Below, piece after piece: positions 23,350 to 31,763 of a stretch of 45,957 bases of DNA (within the stretch, counting starts at the first letter, position 1; each line of letters starts with the position of its first letter). The stretch is from RGIG8748 sp045606045 (GTDB lineage Bacteria > Bacillota > Clostridia > UMGS1810): NCBI GenBank assembly GCA_045606045.1, contig JAZURE010000045.1:1-45957 (forward strand), in the 5' to 3' direction. The position numbers were made by a program, and so were the translations under genes. Under the pieces are notes generated by a model. It made no database searches, was not told the origin of the DNA, and worked only from the letters and a program-made list of their open reading frames with translations.

Positions 23350-24042
23350 TTATTCGTGTCTGGGGTCTATGAGCTTTGCCGCACTGTCTACTCTGCCGTA
23401 CTGACCGCTTGCCTTTTCGAGTGCTTCGTTTACATCCATGCCCTTTTTAATCATATCCATCATTTTGCCGAGGTGTACAAACTTGTAGCCTATGATTTCG
23501 TCATCTTCGTCAAGAGCTACATTTGTTACATAGCCTTCTGCCATTTCTAAGTATCTGGGACCCTTTGCAAGTGTACCAAACATAGTACCAACCTGACTTC
23601 TTAATCCCTTACCTAAATCCTCAAGACCTGCACCTACGGGAAGACCGCCCTCGGAGAAAGCTGTCTGAGTTCTGCCGTATACAATCTGGAGGAAAAGTTC
23701 TCTCATAGCAGTATTGATAGCATCGCACACGAGGTCTGTGTTTAATGCTTCAAGAATTGTTTTGCCGGGGAGAATTTCCGATGCCATAGCGGCGGAGTGA
23801 GTCATACCGGAACAACCGAGAGTTTCTACAAGAGCTTCCTGGATGATACCGTCTTTAACATTTAAAGTAAGCTTGCAGGCACCCTGCTGAGGAGCACACC
23901 AGCCCACACCGTGTGTAAGACCCGAAATATCCTTGATTTCCTTGGATTTGGTCCAGAGACCTTCCTGGGGAATAGGAGCAGGACCGTGGTTTGCGCCCTG
24001 TCTAACTACACACATATTTTCTACTTCTGAACTGTAAATCAT
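23350..24042 (-). CDS. NifU/IscU-like iron-sulfur cluster assembly scaffold protein
   Basis: The start is taken at 24042 (MIYSSEVENM), with GGGG about nine bases upstream, giving 230 residues. Candidate cluster ligands are the cysteines in GWCAPQQGACK and TLGCSGMTHS, positioned like those of NifU/IscU scaffolds. NifU-type proteins assemble a transient Fe-S cluster and hand it to target proteins. This longer form, found in anaerobes, is the usual partner of GGGtGRT. No cysteine desulfurase gene is adjacent. Confidence 0.88.
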   Translation of the reverse strand: MIYSSEVENMCVVRQGANHGPAPIPQEGLWTKSKEIKDISGLTHGVGWCAPQQGACKLTLNVKDGIIQEALVETLGCSGMTHSAAMASEILPGKTILEALNTDLVCDAINTAMRELFLQIVYGRTQTAFSEGGLPVGAGLEDLGKGLRSQVGTMFGTLAKGPRYLEMAEGYVTNVALDEDDEIIGYKFVHLGKMMDMIKKGMDVNEALEKASGQYGRVDSAAKLIDPRHE

Positions 24043-24079
24043 TAGAGTAAACCCCTTTCTTGCCATTATAATTATCTAC

Positions 24080-24108
24080 ATTCTACCATACTTTTTTTAA
24101 ACTTACAA
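24080..24108 (-). promoter_or_regulatory. Promoter of the scaffold-GGGtGRT operon
   Basis: On the minus strand TTGTAA (complement of 24103-24108) is 17 bases from TAGAAT (complement of 24080-24085), about 35 bases before the start codon. Confidence 0.6.
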
Positions 24109-24169
24109 GCGAAAATTACATATTTTTACAATTTATACATATTTGCGGTGCGTTTTCCGTTTTTATATT

Positions 24170-24310
24170 TTGTTTGTGCATATTGAAAATTCCTTTTGTT
24201 TAATAGCTGCCGTGTATGTAGCTCAGCTCTTTGGCAAAGGCGACAACAAAGGTGCGGTAAATGCGCTGTCAAGATATGCATACCGCATAATACTCTTTCC
24301 GCATTTTTGA
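24170..24310 (+). pseudogene. Orphan coding fragment in a 430-base gap
   Basis: One frame of this stretch reads like a protein end (LIAAVYVAQLFGKGDNKG, then AVNALSRYAYRIILFP and HF-stop at 24308-24310), with no start codon or ribosome site. It may be the last piece of a membrane protein gene that was otherwise lost. I cannot name it. The rest of 24110-24476 holds only a 13-base palindrome, CGGTATTATACCG, at 24317-24329. Confidence 0.3.
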
Positions 24311-24476
24311 AATATACGGTATTATACCGCAATGGTACTTTCGTGGATAACCGAAGCATTATACGGAACATATGTGTATATACAACATCATCTGAAAAGA
24401 GGAATATAAAAACAAATAAATCCATAACACAAAGGCAAGACCATCACATATAATATTTTACCCAAAAATCGACCAT

Positions 24477-25646
24477 CTATTTTGCAGATTTGAGAACAGA
24501 CACGATAGAATCCATTTCCTCTTTTGTCCAGTCGGGATTAACAGAAACATAAACAACCTTAGACAAAATATCCAGAGTTTTCGGGCACATATCTTCCGAA
24601 TAATTCATATTAAGTCCTTGATTCTCTTCAAATTTGAAGGGGTCAAACTTGGGATGGAATGCTCCCTTTCTCTTCATAATCGGTGTCCAATGCTTATATA
24701 CATGCTTCCCTGTATCTATAGGAATCACTCCGTTTACGCCTTGTGCATTGGCAAAGCTTCTTGCTTCGCTCTCGGTGTTAAACTTAAACGCAAGCATTGT
24801 ACCGCAATCACCCTCAATATCATTTGACTGTACAAAGGAATATACATTCTCAAGTTCATTCATTATATATTTTTTATTTCTTCTCAAATCTTCGAGTATA
24901 CCGTCAAGACGGATTAACTGCTGTCTCAGGATAGCGGCATTGATTTCGTTTGTTCTGTATTCGGTACCGCAAAATGCTTCCTCTGTCATGCTATCAAGCT
25001 CTCCGTCGCTATAAAGGTAAGCAACCGCACTTGCATCATGATATATAAGTGCTCTTTCGTATACACTTCTGTCCTTTGTAAAAAGTGCACCGCCCTCACC
25101 GCAGCAGATGATTTTCCAGAAATTAAAGCTTAATGCTCCTGCATCGCCGATTGTAGCAAGTCTTTTGCCATGATAGCTTCCGCCATCTGCCTGACAGGCA
25201 TCCTCTACAATTTTAAGACTATATTTATCTGCAAGTGCACATATTGCATCCATATTGCAGGAAAAACCCTGAATGTGAACGGGTATAAGTGCCTTTGTGT
25301 GCTTTGTAATGAGCTTTTCTGCTTCTTCTGCTGAAAATGTTAATGTTTCATCCACTTCGCAAATAACAGGGATTGCTCCTACTGCAACAACAGACATAGC
25401 GGTTGCTATATATGTATACGCAGGTACAATAACTTCATCTCCGGGGCCAATGCCAAGTCCCACGAGAGCAGAAATGAGAGCTCCCTTGCCCGATGTCATA
25501 ACAATGGCGTTATCGCAAGAAAACATTTCCTTTAATTTTTCTTCACAAAGCTTTGTCTCCTGACATGCATCATTGCATTTAAAAAGCTCACCTGAATTTA
25601 TAACCCTTTCTACTGCCTTTACTTCTTCTTTTCCTATTCTGTACAT
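24477..25646 (-). CDS. DegT/DnrJ/EryC1/StrS-family PLP aminotransferase
   Basis: The 389-residue protein has the family layout. TSGKGAL (51-57) binds the cofactor phosphate. VEDACQADGG includes D149 and Q152 over the pyridine ring. The PLP lysine is K178 in SFNFWKIICCGEGG. Most relatives aminate nucleotide-linked keto-sugars for cell-surface glycans or antibiotics, and some act as dehydratases. No sugar-nucleotide genes are nearby, so the substrate is open. It is monocistronic. TATAAT lies upstream with a 16-base spacer to TTGCAT, and GGGAGGG is near the start. It follows the AraC-type regulator, which could control it. Confidence 0.88.
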   Translation of the reverse strand: MYRIGKEEVKAVERVINSGELFKCNDACQETKLCEEKLKEMFSCDNAIVMTSGKGALISALVGLGIGPGDEVIVPAYTYIATAMSVVAVGAIPVICEVDETLTFSAEEAEKLITKHTKALIPVHIQGFSCNMDAICALADKYSLKIVEDACQADGGSYHGKRLATIGDAGALSFNFWKIICCGEGGALFTKDRSVYERALIYHDASAVAYLYSDGELDSMTEEAFCGTEYRTNEINAAILRQQLIRLDGILEDLRRNKKYIMNELENVYSFVQSNDIEGDCGTMLAFKFNTESEARSFANAQGVNGVIPIDTGKHVYKHWTPIMKRKGAFHPKFDPFKFEENQGLNMNYSEDMCPKTLDILSKVVYVSVNPDWTKEEMDSIVSVLKSAK

Positions 25647-25679
25647 GATAAAACCCTCCCAAATAAAATTATCGAACCA

Positions 25680-25707
25680 ATTATAGCATTTGTTTGGTAA
25701 AATGCAA
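25680..25707 (-). promoter_or_regulatory. Promoter of the DegT-family gene
   Basis: On the minus strand TTGCAT (complement of 25702-25707) is 16 bases from TATAAT (complement of 25680-25685). Confidence 0.5.
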
Positions 25708-25754
25708 GGTCTTTATTTGACTTATTATCCCCAAAAATTAACCAAAGAAAAAGA

Positions 25755-25780
25755 CAGTTTGTATGTCTGTTTACAAACTG
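25755..25780 (-). terminator. Terminator of the AraC-type regulator
   Basis: CAGTTTGTA and TACAAACTG form a nine-base stem. On the minus strand it is followed by TCTTTTTCTTTGG, 18 bases after the stop codon. Confidence 0.65.
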
Positions 25781-25797
25781 CCTCAAACCACATAATT

Positions 25798-26634
25798 CTA
25801 ATCTTCTTTAATTTCGACATTTATCTTCTGCCTGTATTCTCTGGGAGACATACCAGTATATGCCCTGAAAAGTCTGCTGAAGGTCTTGGCGACAGGTATT
25901 CCCACCTGATGACCTATTTCTCCTATAGAGTATGTCTTATATTCTAAAAGGTGCATTGCAAGTGTAATTCTGTAAAAATTGAGATATTGATGAAAAGACA
26001 TATTTGTTACCTTTTTAAACATTCTGCAAAAAACATTCGGTTCATAACCCACAATCTTTGCGATATCATCGAGCATAAGCTTTTCACAATAATGAAGCTT
26101 TACATAGTCAAACACCTTTTGCATTTTTATGTACTTTTCAAGTTGATTTTGTCTTTTTCTGTTGCTGGAAATGTGTCTTGGCACCACACGGTATATCATA
26201 ACAAAAAGTTGATTTATATATCCCCTTATAGCAAGATCGGATACATCATCGGGATGAAAGTATTCCTTGTACATCTTTTTTATGTAATCAATGAGTTTTT
26301 TGGCATACGGCTTATCGCTTCCGTGAACTATCAGAGGCTCATCAAATGATTTTTTTGCAAAGTCGTGAAAGGATGAGTCCAAAAGTTGTGAGCCGAACTC
26401 TATGTCAAAAATTGCAGAATCATCTTCTATTATAAGCTGATGCATGGAAAGGCTGTCTATAAGCAGTATATCGCCCTTTTTAAGTAAATATTCTTTTTCA
26501 TCCTTAATTACCTCGACCTCACCCTGAACGCAAAACATAAGTTCAATTTCGTTATGACAGTGGTTTGGATAGGATGCTTTGACAAGAGAAATAAAATACG
26601 GTTCCTCCCCTATGAGAATTTTTTGGTATTCCAT
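25798..26634 (-). CDS. AraC-family transcriptional regulator
   Basis: The 278-residue protein combines an N-terminal cupin sensor (about 1-110, with PNHCHNEIELMFCVQGEVEV and KKGDILLID) and a C-terminal pair of helix-turn-helix units (about 170-270, with the closing signature GMSPREYRQK). AraC proteins of this build usually activate sugar or oligosaccharide genes when a ligand sits in the cupin. It has its own promoter and is followed by the DegT-type gene on the same strand, which is the only obvious local target. The ligand is not known. Confidence 0.93.
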   Translation of the reverse strand: MEYQKILIGEEPYFISLVKASYPNHCHNEIELMFCVQGEVEVIKDEKEYLLKKGDILLIDSLSMHQLIIEDDSAIFDIEFGSQLLDSSFHDFAKKSFDEPLIVHGSDKPYAKKLIDYIKKMYKEYFHPDDVSDLAIRGYINQLFVMIYRVVPRHISSNRKRQNQLEKYIKMQKVFDYVKLHYCEKLMLDDIAKIVGYEPNVFCRMFKKVTNMSFHQYLNFYRITLAMHLLEYKTYSIGEIGHQVGIPVAKTFSRLFRAYTGMSPREYRQKINVEIKED

Positions 26635-26655
26635 AATCTCACCTCTTTCAACACA

Positions 26656-26684
26656 ATTATATACTGTTTCCTATTTAAAATCAA
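26656..26684 (-). promoter_or_regulatory. Promoter of the AraC-type regulator
   Basis: On the minus strand TTGATT (complement of 26679-26684) is 17 bases from TATAAT (complement of 26656-26661), a short distance before the ATG at 26634. Confidence 0.65.
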
Positions 26685-26795
26685 TTACTTTTTTATGTTA
26701 AAAGTTGATTTTTGGGTAATGTTTTTAGACATAAAGGATGTGTACTTATTTGTGAAGTCAAACAAAATGGGTTTTTCACATTGCAAAGCAATATT

Positions 26796-27104
26796 TCACG
26801 CACGAAGTACATTTTCAACTGAATATTCTCGTCTTGTTCCGATTTCAAAATTGAAATACTGTAAATCCGTGTTGCTGATTTATTGTATCAACATACTAAG
26901 GTGCATAAATACTTTATTACATTTGGTTATGCATGACTTCTTCCACACCCAACTGTATTTGTCGGCGTTGGCTTCAAGTCCAGTTCCATCAATGTAGATA
27001 TGATTTAAATCCACCTTATCTGCTTCAAATATGTATGAGTTGATATCGTTAAATATATTTTCAATACTGTCAACTAAAAATTTGTTTATGAAGTCGCTAT
27101 GAGT
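26796..27104 (-). pseudogene. IS1182-type transposase relic
   Basis: Minus-strand translation of 26880-27104 gives a fragment with IS1182-like features: SDFINKFLVDSIENIFNDIN, VDLNHIYIDGTGLEANAD and KYSWVWKKSC. It is followed by a stop. The same frame then continues with ISNTDLQYFNFEIGTRREYS up to about 26796, which looks like a later part of the same protein joined after a deletion. No start codon or terminal repeats remain. The rest of the 26685-27221 gap shows only the terminator at 27116. Confidence 0.7.
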
Positions 27105-27115
27105 TCAGGCTTTTT

Positions 27116-27161
27116 CTATACAAAAAATCGAGGACATTTTGAGCCTCGATTTTTTGTATAG
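27116..27161. terminator. 18-bp perfect hairpin downstream of dapB
   Basis: CTATACAAAAAATCGAGG (27116-27133) pairs exactly with 27144-27161, with a ten-base loop. T runs occur on both strands. It lies 60 bases after the dapB stop and probably ends the lysine operon. It also abuts the transposase relic. Confidence 0.75.
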
Positions 27162-27221
27162 GAATAAATTTACATCCTCTTTGTCATATTTTATATTTAC
27201 CGCTATGCCTTAATTAGTTCC

Positions 27222-27977
27222 TTATAGTTTTACAACATCCTTCATACTGTACATTCCTGCGGTTTTACCTTTAATAAACTGTGCCGCCTTTATAGAACCC
27301 ACGGCAAATATTTCCTTACTCATTGCCTTATGGTTTATCTCTATAATCTCGTCATTTCCTGCAAATATAACATCGTGCTCTCCCACTATTGTGCCGCCGC
27401 GGACTGCGTGGATGCCGATTTCGTTTTTGCCCCTCTTCTTGCGTACGCTGTGTCTGTCGTACACATATTCGGGACTTTCCGAAAGGGTATCGGCAATTTC
27501 ATCTGCTATCATAAGAGCTGTTCCGCTGGGAGCATCTATCTTCTGATTGTGGTGCTTTTCTATGATTTCTATATCGAAGCTATCCTCAAGGATGGATGCC
27601 GCTTTCTTAACAAGACTTACAAGAAGATTTACACCAAGCGACATGTTGGCGCTGAAAAATACCGCAACATTTTCCGAGAGCTTATTAAGCTCTGCTCTCT
27701 GCTCATCCGAAAGACCTGTGGTAGCCATAACAAGCGGTGTTTTTGTGTTCTGGCAATAGCTTACTATACCGTCAAAGCATGCAGGATGCGAAAAGTCTAT
27801 AACCGCATCTGCACCATGGGGTGCATTGTCAAAGCTCGGATATACCTCATAACCGCATTTGCTTTCAGTATTTATATCTACACCAAAGATTATATTTATA
27901 TCATCTCTTTCGGAAACAAGGCGGGATATGACCTGTCCCATCTTGCCGTTGCATCCGCTTAAAATAATATTTGTCAT
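27222..27977 (-). CDS. dapB: 4-hydroxy-tetrahydrodipicolinate reductase
   Basis: The 251-residue enzyme reduces hydroxy-tetrahydrodipicolinate with NAD(P)H, the second diaminopimelate-branch step, feeding lysine and peptidoglycan. The nucleotide-binding motif GCNGKMG is at residues 8-14. The signature EIIEKHHNQKIDAPSGTA holds the catalytic histidine and lysine. It lacks a long N-terminal extension and ends with the usual GMYSMKDVV. It follows dapA but a hairpin terminator lies between them, so its expression may be lower. Confidence 0.97.
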   Translation of the reverse strand: MTNIILSGCNGKMGQVISRLVSERDDINIIFGVDINTESKCGYEVYPSFDNAPHGADAVIDFSHPACFDGIVSYCQNTKTPLVMATTGLSDEQRAELNKLSENVAVFFSANMSLGVNLLVSLVKKAASILEDSFDIEIIEKHHNQKIDAPSGTALMIADEIADTLSESPEYVYDRHSVRKKRGKNEIGIHAVRGGTIVGEHDVIFAGNDEIIEINHKAMSKEIFAVGSIKAAQFIKGKTAGMYSMKDVVKL

Positions 27978-28002
27978 ATGATTTCCTCCGATATGTTTAA
28001 AA

Positions 28003-28030
28003 AAGCGGAGTGAAAATATTCGCTCCGCTT
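28003..28030 (-). terminator. Intrinsic terminator between dapA and dapB
   Basis: AAGCGGAGTGAA and TTCGCTCCGCTT form a 12-base stem with a four-base loop. On the minus strand it is followed by TTTTTTAAA. It lies inside the lysine operon and would cut dapB expression unless read through. Confidence 0.75.
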
Positions 28031-28037
28031 CTTAAAT

Positions 28038-28928
28038 TTACTTTAATAAGCCGTAATCTACCATAGCTTTTCTAAGTACTTCCCTATTTGCATCGCTTAT
28101 TTCGCAAAGAGGCATTCTAAGACCGCCTGCATTGTAGCCGAGCATGTTCATAGCCGCCTTTACGGGTATGGGATTAACCTCTATAAAGAGCGCATCAACA
28201 AGCTCTATAGCCTCAAGCTGAAGCTTGCATGCTGTATTAACATCGCCTGCCAAATAGCTTGCCACCATGTCGTGTGTCTGTTTGGGAGCAACATTTGAAA
28301 GAACGGATATTACGCCCTTACCGCCAAGCGATAAGAGAGGTACAATCTGGTCATCATTTCCCGAATAAATAGTCATATCGTCTCCGCAAAGCTGAGCAAT
28401 CTTTGCAACCTGAGAAATGTTTCCGCTTGCTTCCTTAACAGCTACAATGTTCTCCACCTTGGAAAGCTCCTTTAAGGTTTCGGGAGCAATGTTGAGCCCT
28501 GTTCTTGAGGGTACATTGTATAAAATTATGGGGAGCTTTACAGAGTTTGCTATCTTGGTATAATGTGCTATAAGACCTCTCTGAGTGGTCTTGTTGTAAT
28601 AAGGTGTTACAAGAAGAAGTGCATCTGCGCCAAGCTTTTCTGCGCCCTGGCTTAAATTAATGCAATGCTGAGTATCATTTGTGCCTGTACCTGCGATTAC
28701 GGGAACTCTGCCTGCTACCTTCTTTACACAGTAGTCTATTACGCTAAGGTGCTCTTCGTCGGGCATTGCCGCCGACTCGCCTGTAGTACCGCATACCACT
28801 ATGGCATCGGTGCTTCCCAAAATCTGGTCTTCTATAATCTTGCCAAAGGTGTCAAAATCCACGCTGCCGTCTTCCTTAAAGGGAGTTATGATAGCAACTG
28901 CCGCACCTGTAAAAACGATTGTTTTCAT
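28038..28928 (-). CDS. dapA: 4-hydroxy-tetrahydrodipicolinate synthase
   Basis: The 296-residue enzyme condenses pyruvate with aspartate semialdehyde. The Schiff-base lysine is K165 (in VAVKEASGN), the catalytic tyrosine is Y137 (in ILYNVPSRTG), and the pyruvate-binding GTTGE motif is at 47-51. The length is normal for a bacterial TIM-barrel DapA. It lies 17 bases after asd and shares the lysine riboswitch. No lysine-feedback residues can be judged by eye. Confidence 0.97.
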   Translation of the reverse strand: MKTIVFTGAAVAIITPFKEDGSVDFDTFGKIIEDQILGSTDAIVVCGTTGESAAMPDEEHLSVIDYCVKKVAGRVPVIAGTGTNDTQHCINLSQGAEKLGADALLLVTPYYNKTTQRGLIAHYTKIANSVKLPIILYNVPSRTGLNIAPETLKELSKVENIVAVKEASGNISQVAKIAQLCGDDMTIYSGNDDQIVPLLSLGGKGVISVLSNVAPKQTHDMVASYLAGDVNTACKLQLEAIELVDALFIEVNPIPVKAAMNMLGYNAGGLRMPLCEISDANREVLRKAMVDYGLLK

Positions 28929-28945
28929 AGTAATTTCCTCCGAAA

Positions 28946-29947
28946 TCAGTTATTTTCCCAATAAGCGATAAGCTTCTGGGCAATCTGAACTGCATTTGCA
29001 GCAGCGCCCTTTCTTATGTTGTCGGCAACAACCCAGAGGTTAACACCGCTTTCAACACTCTCGTCTCTGCGGATACGGCCTACATAGGTTTCGTTTGTGC
29101 CTGTAGCATTTGTTGCAAGAGGATATACATTGTTTTCGGGGTCATCCTGTACAACTATGCCGGGGGCATTTCTAAGTACATCCTTGAGTTCTTCCAAATC
29201 AAACTGCTTTTCAAACTCTAAGTTGATGGATTCGCTGTGACTGTTGAACACAGGTACTCTTACTGTGGTAGCAGTAATCTTTAAGCTATCGTCACCTAAA
29301 ATTTTGATGGTTTCGTTAACCATCTTCATTTCTTCCTTAGTATAGCCGTTGGGAAGGAACACATCTATATGGGGAAGACAGTTGTTTGCTATGGGATGGG
29401 GGAACTTCTTGGGTTCTTCACCCTTTAATCCATTTTCAAGATCCTGCCAGCCTGCAAGACCTGCGCCCGATACAGCCTGATATGTAGAATATACTATTCT
29501 CTTGATTTTGTACTTATGGTGGAGGGGGTTTAATGCAACCATAGCCTGAATTGTGGAACAGTTGGGATTGGCAATTATTCCCTTGTTCTTTAATATATCG
29601 TCGGGATTAACCTCGGGAACTACAAGAGGAACCTCGGGGTCCATACGCCATGCGCTCGAGTTGTCTATAACCACAACACCCTTGGAAGCAGCTATGGGAG
29701 CAAACTTCTCACTTGTGGAGCCGCCTGCGGAGAAGAGAGCAATGTCAATATCCTTGTCGAAGGAATTCTCGGTAAGCTCTTCTATAACATACTCTTTGCC
29801 CATGAACTCTACCTTGTTTCCTGCGGAACGCTTGGATGCCATGAGATAATAATTTTCTACAGGGAGCTGAAGCTCTTCGAGAACCTTAAGGAAGGTTCTG
29901 CCTACCATACCGGTAGCACCTACAACTGCAACATTGTACTTTTTCAT
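28946..29947 (-). CDS. asd: Aspartate-semialdehyde dehydrogenase
   Basis: The 333-residue enzyme reduces aspartyl phosphate to aspartate semialdehyde, the branch point to lysine, methionine and threonine. The NADP motif GATGMVG is at 10-16. The catalytic cysteine is C130 in NPNCSTIQ. The closing part VVADNIRKGAAANAVQIA is typical. It is the first gene after the riboswitch and its terminator, so it takes the full regulation. A small TGCGC/GCGCA hairpin at 29966-29979 lies just upstream of the ribosome site. Confidence 0.97.
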   Translation of the reverse strand: MKKYNVAVVGATGMVGRTFLKVLEELQLPVENYYLMASKRSAGNKVEFMGKEYVIEELTENSFDKDIDIALFSAGGSTSEKFAPIAASKGVVVIDNSSAWRMDPEVPLVVPEVNPDDILKNKGIIANPNCSTIQAMVALNPLHHKYKIKRIVYSTYQAVSGAGLAGWQDLENGLKGEEPKKFPHPIANNCLPHIDVFLPNGYTKEEMKMVNETIKILGDDSLKITATTVRVPVFNSHSESINLEFEKQFDLEELKDVLRNAPGIVVQDDPENNVYPLATNATGTNETYVGRIRRDESVESGVNLWVVADNIRKGAAANAVQIAQKLIAYWENN

Positions 29948-29991
29948 AATATATCATCCTTTCAATGCGCCACAGCGCAAATTTCACAATC

Positions 29992-30015
29992 AAAAAGCCG
30001 GCACAAAGAGCCGGC
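29992..30015 (-). terminator. Riboswitch-controlled terminator before asd
   Basis: AGCCGGC and GCCGGCT pair on the minus strand and are followed by TTTTTGATTG. It lies just downstream of the lysine aptamer and is the expected expression platform. Confidence 0.85.
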
Positions 30016-30037
30016 TGCACGCAACATATACGGTACA

Positions 30038-30241
30038 GATAGCCCTCCGCAAATGTCATAGAGCAAGACCAAGTAGCTCTCCGCAATATAACACATATAT
30101 GCGACAGTCACATCGCTCTTAACGATGCAACCAGAACTCATGCAATCAGGTGCAAAAGAACTTCGGCACTTTTGCCTTTCCGTACAGCCTGCAGGTCCTG
30201 ATACCCTAAACTGCAGTACTTATAAAAAGTGCGCCTCTATC
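30038..30241 (-). ncRNA. Lysine riboswitch (L box)
   Basis: The minus strand carries the conserved lysine aptamer. The first P1 strand is GATAGAGGCGCAC, followed by AGTACTGCAG, GGAAAGGCAAAAGTGCCGAAG, CTGGTTGCAT and GACTGTCGC. The closing P1 strand is GGAGGGCTATC. Lysine binding would favour the terminator at 29992-30015 and turn off asd-dapA-dapB. Confidence 0.93.
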
Positions 30242-30252
30242 TAATCACGAAG

Positions 30253-30281
30253 ATTATATCACTTTTATCAGCCTAAGTCAA
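30253..30281 (-). promoter_or_regulatory. Promoter of the lysine operon
   Basis: On the minus strand TTGACT (complement of 30276-30281) is 17 bases from TATAAT (complement of 30253-30258). Transcription would start about five bases before the riboswitch. Confidence 0.8.
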
Positions 30282-30360
30282 TGCTTTATAATAAATTTTA
30301 TCATTATTTAATATTCAGATTTTGAAAAAAATATACTTAATTACGATTTGGTTAAAATCC

Positions 30361-30389
30361 TTGACGGGCGCACCAAGTAATATTATAAT
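30361..30389 (+). promoter_or_regulatory. Promoter of the SpoIID-queA-tgt transcript
   Basis: TTGACG (30361-30366), 17 bases, then TATAAT (30384-30389). It precedes GGAG and the TTG start at 30423. Confidence 0.7.
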
Positions 30390-30422
30390 GTTATTTGTAT
30401 TAATGTGTAGGGAGATGATATT

Positions 30423-31763
30423 TTGAAAAAGCTTATATATACTTTCATTGTATTGCTTATTATAATACTTTCATGCGCACTTTGTGCATCGGCAGGCGAA
30501 TATGATACCATAAAGGTTGGACTCTACTACGGAAGCACCGCACAAAATTCCGTTAAGATAAATGTGGATACAGGTGTAAGCTACGGCTATTTTGACGGTG
30601 TACAGCATTGTGAAACAGGTATACTGTATGGCACAGAATTTACCGTAAGCGCCGCATCGGAGACCTCTATGCTTATAAACGGTGTACAGGCGGTAGAAAC
30701 AGGCGGAAGCAACCTTTCGCTTATGCCCCTTGGCGGAAATATAAAGATAAACGGCAAGGAATACAGAGGAAGCGCTCTTTTTACAAACGCATCAGCGAGC
30801 ACGCTATGTGTTATGAACGCTCTGTCACTTGAACAGTACCTTTACGGTGTAATACCCAGCGAGGTTCCTTACACATGGAATGAGGAAGCACTAAAAGCAC
30901 AGGCAATATGTGCAAGAGGCTTTGCTATATCCAACTTTAAAAAGCACGCTTCATACGGTTTTAATGTATGCACCACAACAAACTGTCAGGTATACGGCGG
31001 TGTAGCCACTGAAAAGCAGCAGACAACAGATGCCGTAAATGCCACCGCAGGCGAGGTGCTCTCGTATGACGGCAAGGTGATAGAATCTCTCTTTTACTCT
31101 TCAAGCGGCGGTCATACCGCTAATGTAAAGAATGTGTGGGGAAGCTCTGTACCCTATTTAAGCGGTGTGGAAGACCCCTACGAACCCGAGGACAGTCCGA
31201 GGCACAGTTGGAGCGCTACCCTTTCCAATGAAGAGATAAGCGAAATACTTAAAAACAACGGCCATGATATAGGCACACTTACAAAGCTTACTGCCGAAAC
31301 AGACGAAACAGGCAGAACTTATAAGCTCACTGCAGAGGGTACGGCAGGCTCTCATACATTTACAAATCAGGGCACATATTCATCCTTTTACTCCAAGGGC
31401 GTTTTGAGTCAGAAATACATTCTCTCGCCCAACTCCACAGGCGCACGCACACTCTATGCTCTAAGCAAAGCCTCCAAGGGAGTGCTTTCGGGCAAGGTTG
31501 CAATAGACTCCAAGGGCAGAAAGACAGCACTTGCGGGAGACTTTAACATAATATCCGCAAACGGAAAAGAAGTTTACGATTCGGGCGATGTAACAGGCTA
31601 CACCTTTGTAGGCGGTGGCTGGGGACACGGCGTGGGCATGAGTCAGTACGGTGCTATGGGTATGGCTGATGCAGGCTTTACCTACGATGAGATAGTGTGC
31701 CACTACTTTCCCGGAACAGAACTTATAAACTTATACGAAGAGGCACAAAATGAAAACCAGTGA
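30423..31763 (+). CDS. SpoIID/LytB-domain lytic protein
   Basis: Translation begins at TTG with GGAG eight bases upstream. A signal peptide (about 1-24) is followed by the SpoIID/LytB domain. The conserved catalytic glutamate is E147 in VIPSEVPYTW, then come KAQAICARGFAI and SSGGHTANV. The C-terminal signature GGGWGHGVGMSQYGAMGMA is intact. SpoIID-type enzymes are lytic transglycosylases that trim peptidoglycan, in Bacillus during engulfment. This one lies next to tRNA-modification genes and may serve vegetative cell-wall turnover instead. The last 14 bases overlap queA. Confidence 0.92.
   Translation: MKKLIYTFIVLLIIILSCALCASAGEYDTIKVGLYYGSTAQNSVKINVDTGVSYGYFDGVQHCETGILYGTEFTVSAASETSMLINGVQAVETGGSNLSLMPLGGNIKINGKEYRGSALFTNASASTLCVMNALSLEQYLYGVIPSEVPYTWNEEALKAQAICARGFAISNFKKHASYGFNVCTTTNCQVYGGVATEKQQTTDAVNATAGEVLSYDGKVIESLFYSSSGGHTANVKNVWGSSVPYLSGVEDPYEPEDSPRHSWSATLSNEEISEILKNNGHDIGTLTKLTAETDETGRTYKLTAEGTAGSHTFTNQGTYSSFYSKGVLSQKYILSPNSTGARTLYALSKASKGVLSGKVAIDSKGRKTALAGDFNIISANGKEVYDSGDVTGYTFVGGGWGHGVGMSQYGAMGMADAGFTYDEIVCHYFPGTELINLYEEAQNENQ

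Noticed and set aside
24196..24453. Overlapping frames on both strands in the gap before the DegT-type gene.
   Set aside because: None has a credible ribosome site or recognisable motif; only the short fragment at 24170-24310 was kept, at low confidence.
26554..26997. A 147-codon plus-strand frame over the AraC promoter and transposase relic.
   Set aside because: It runs antisense over the araC start and the transposase relic, has no ribosome site and is poor in coding character.
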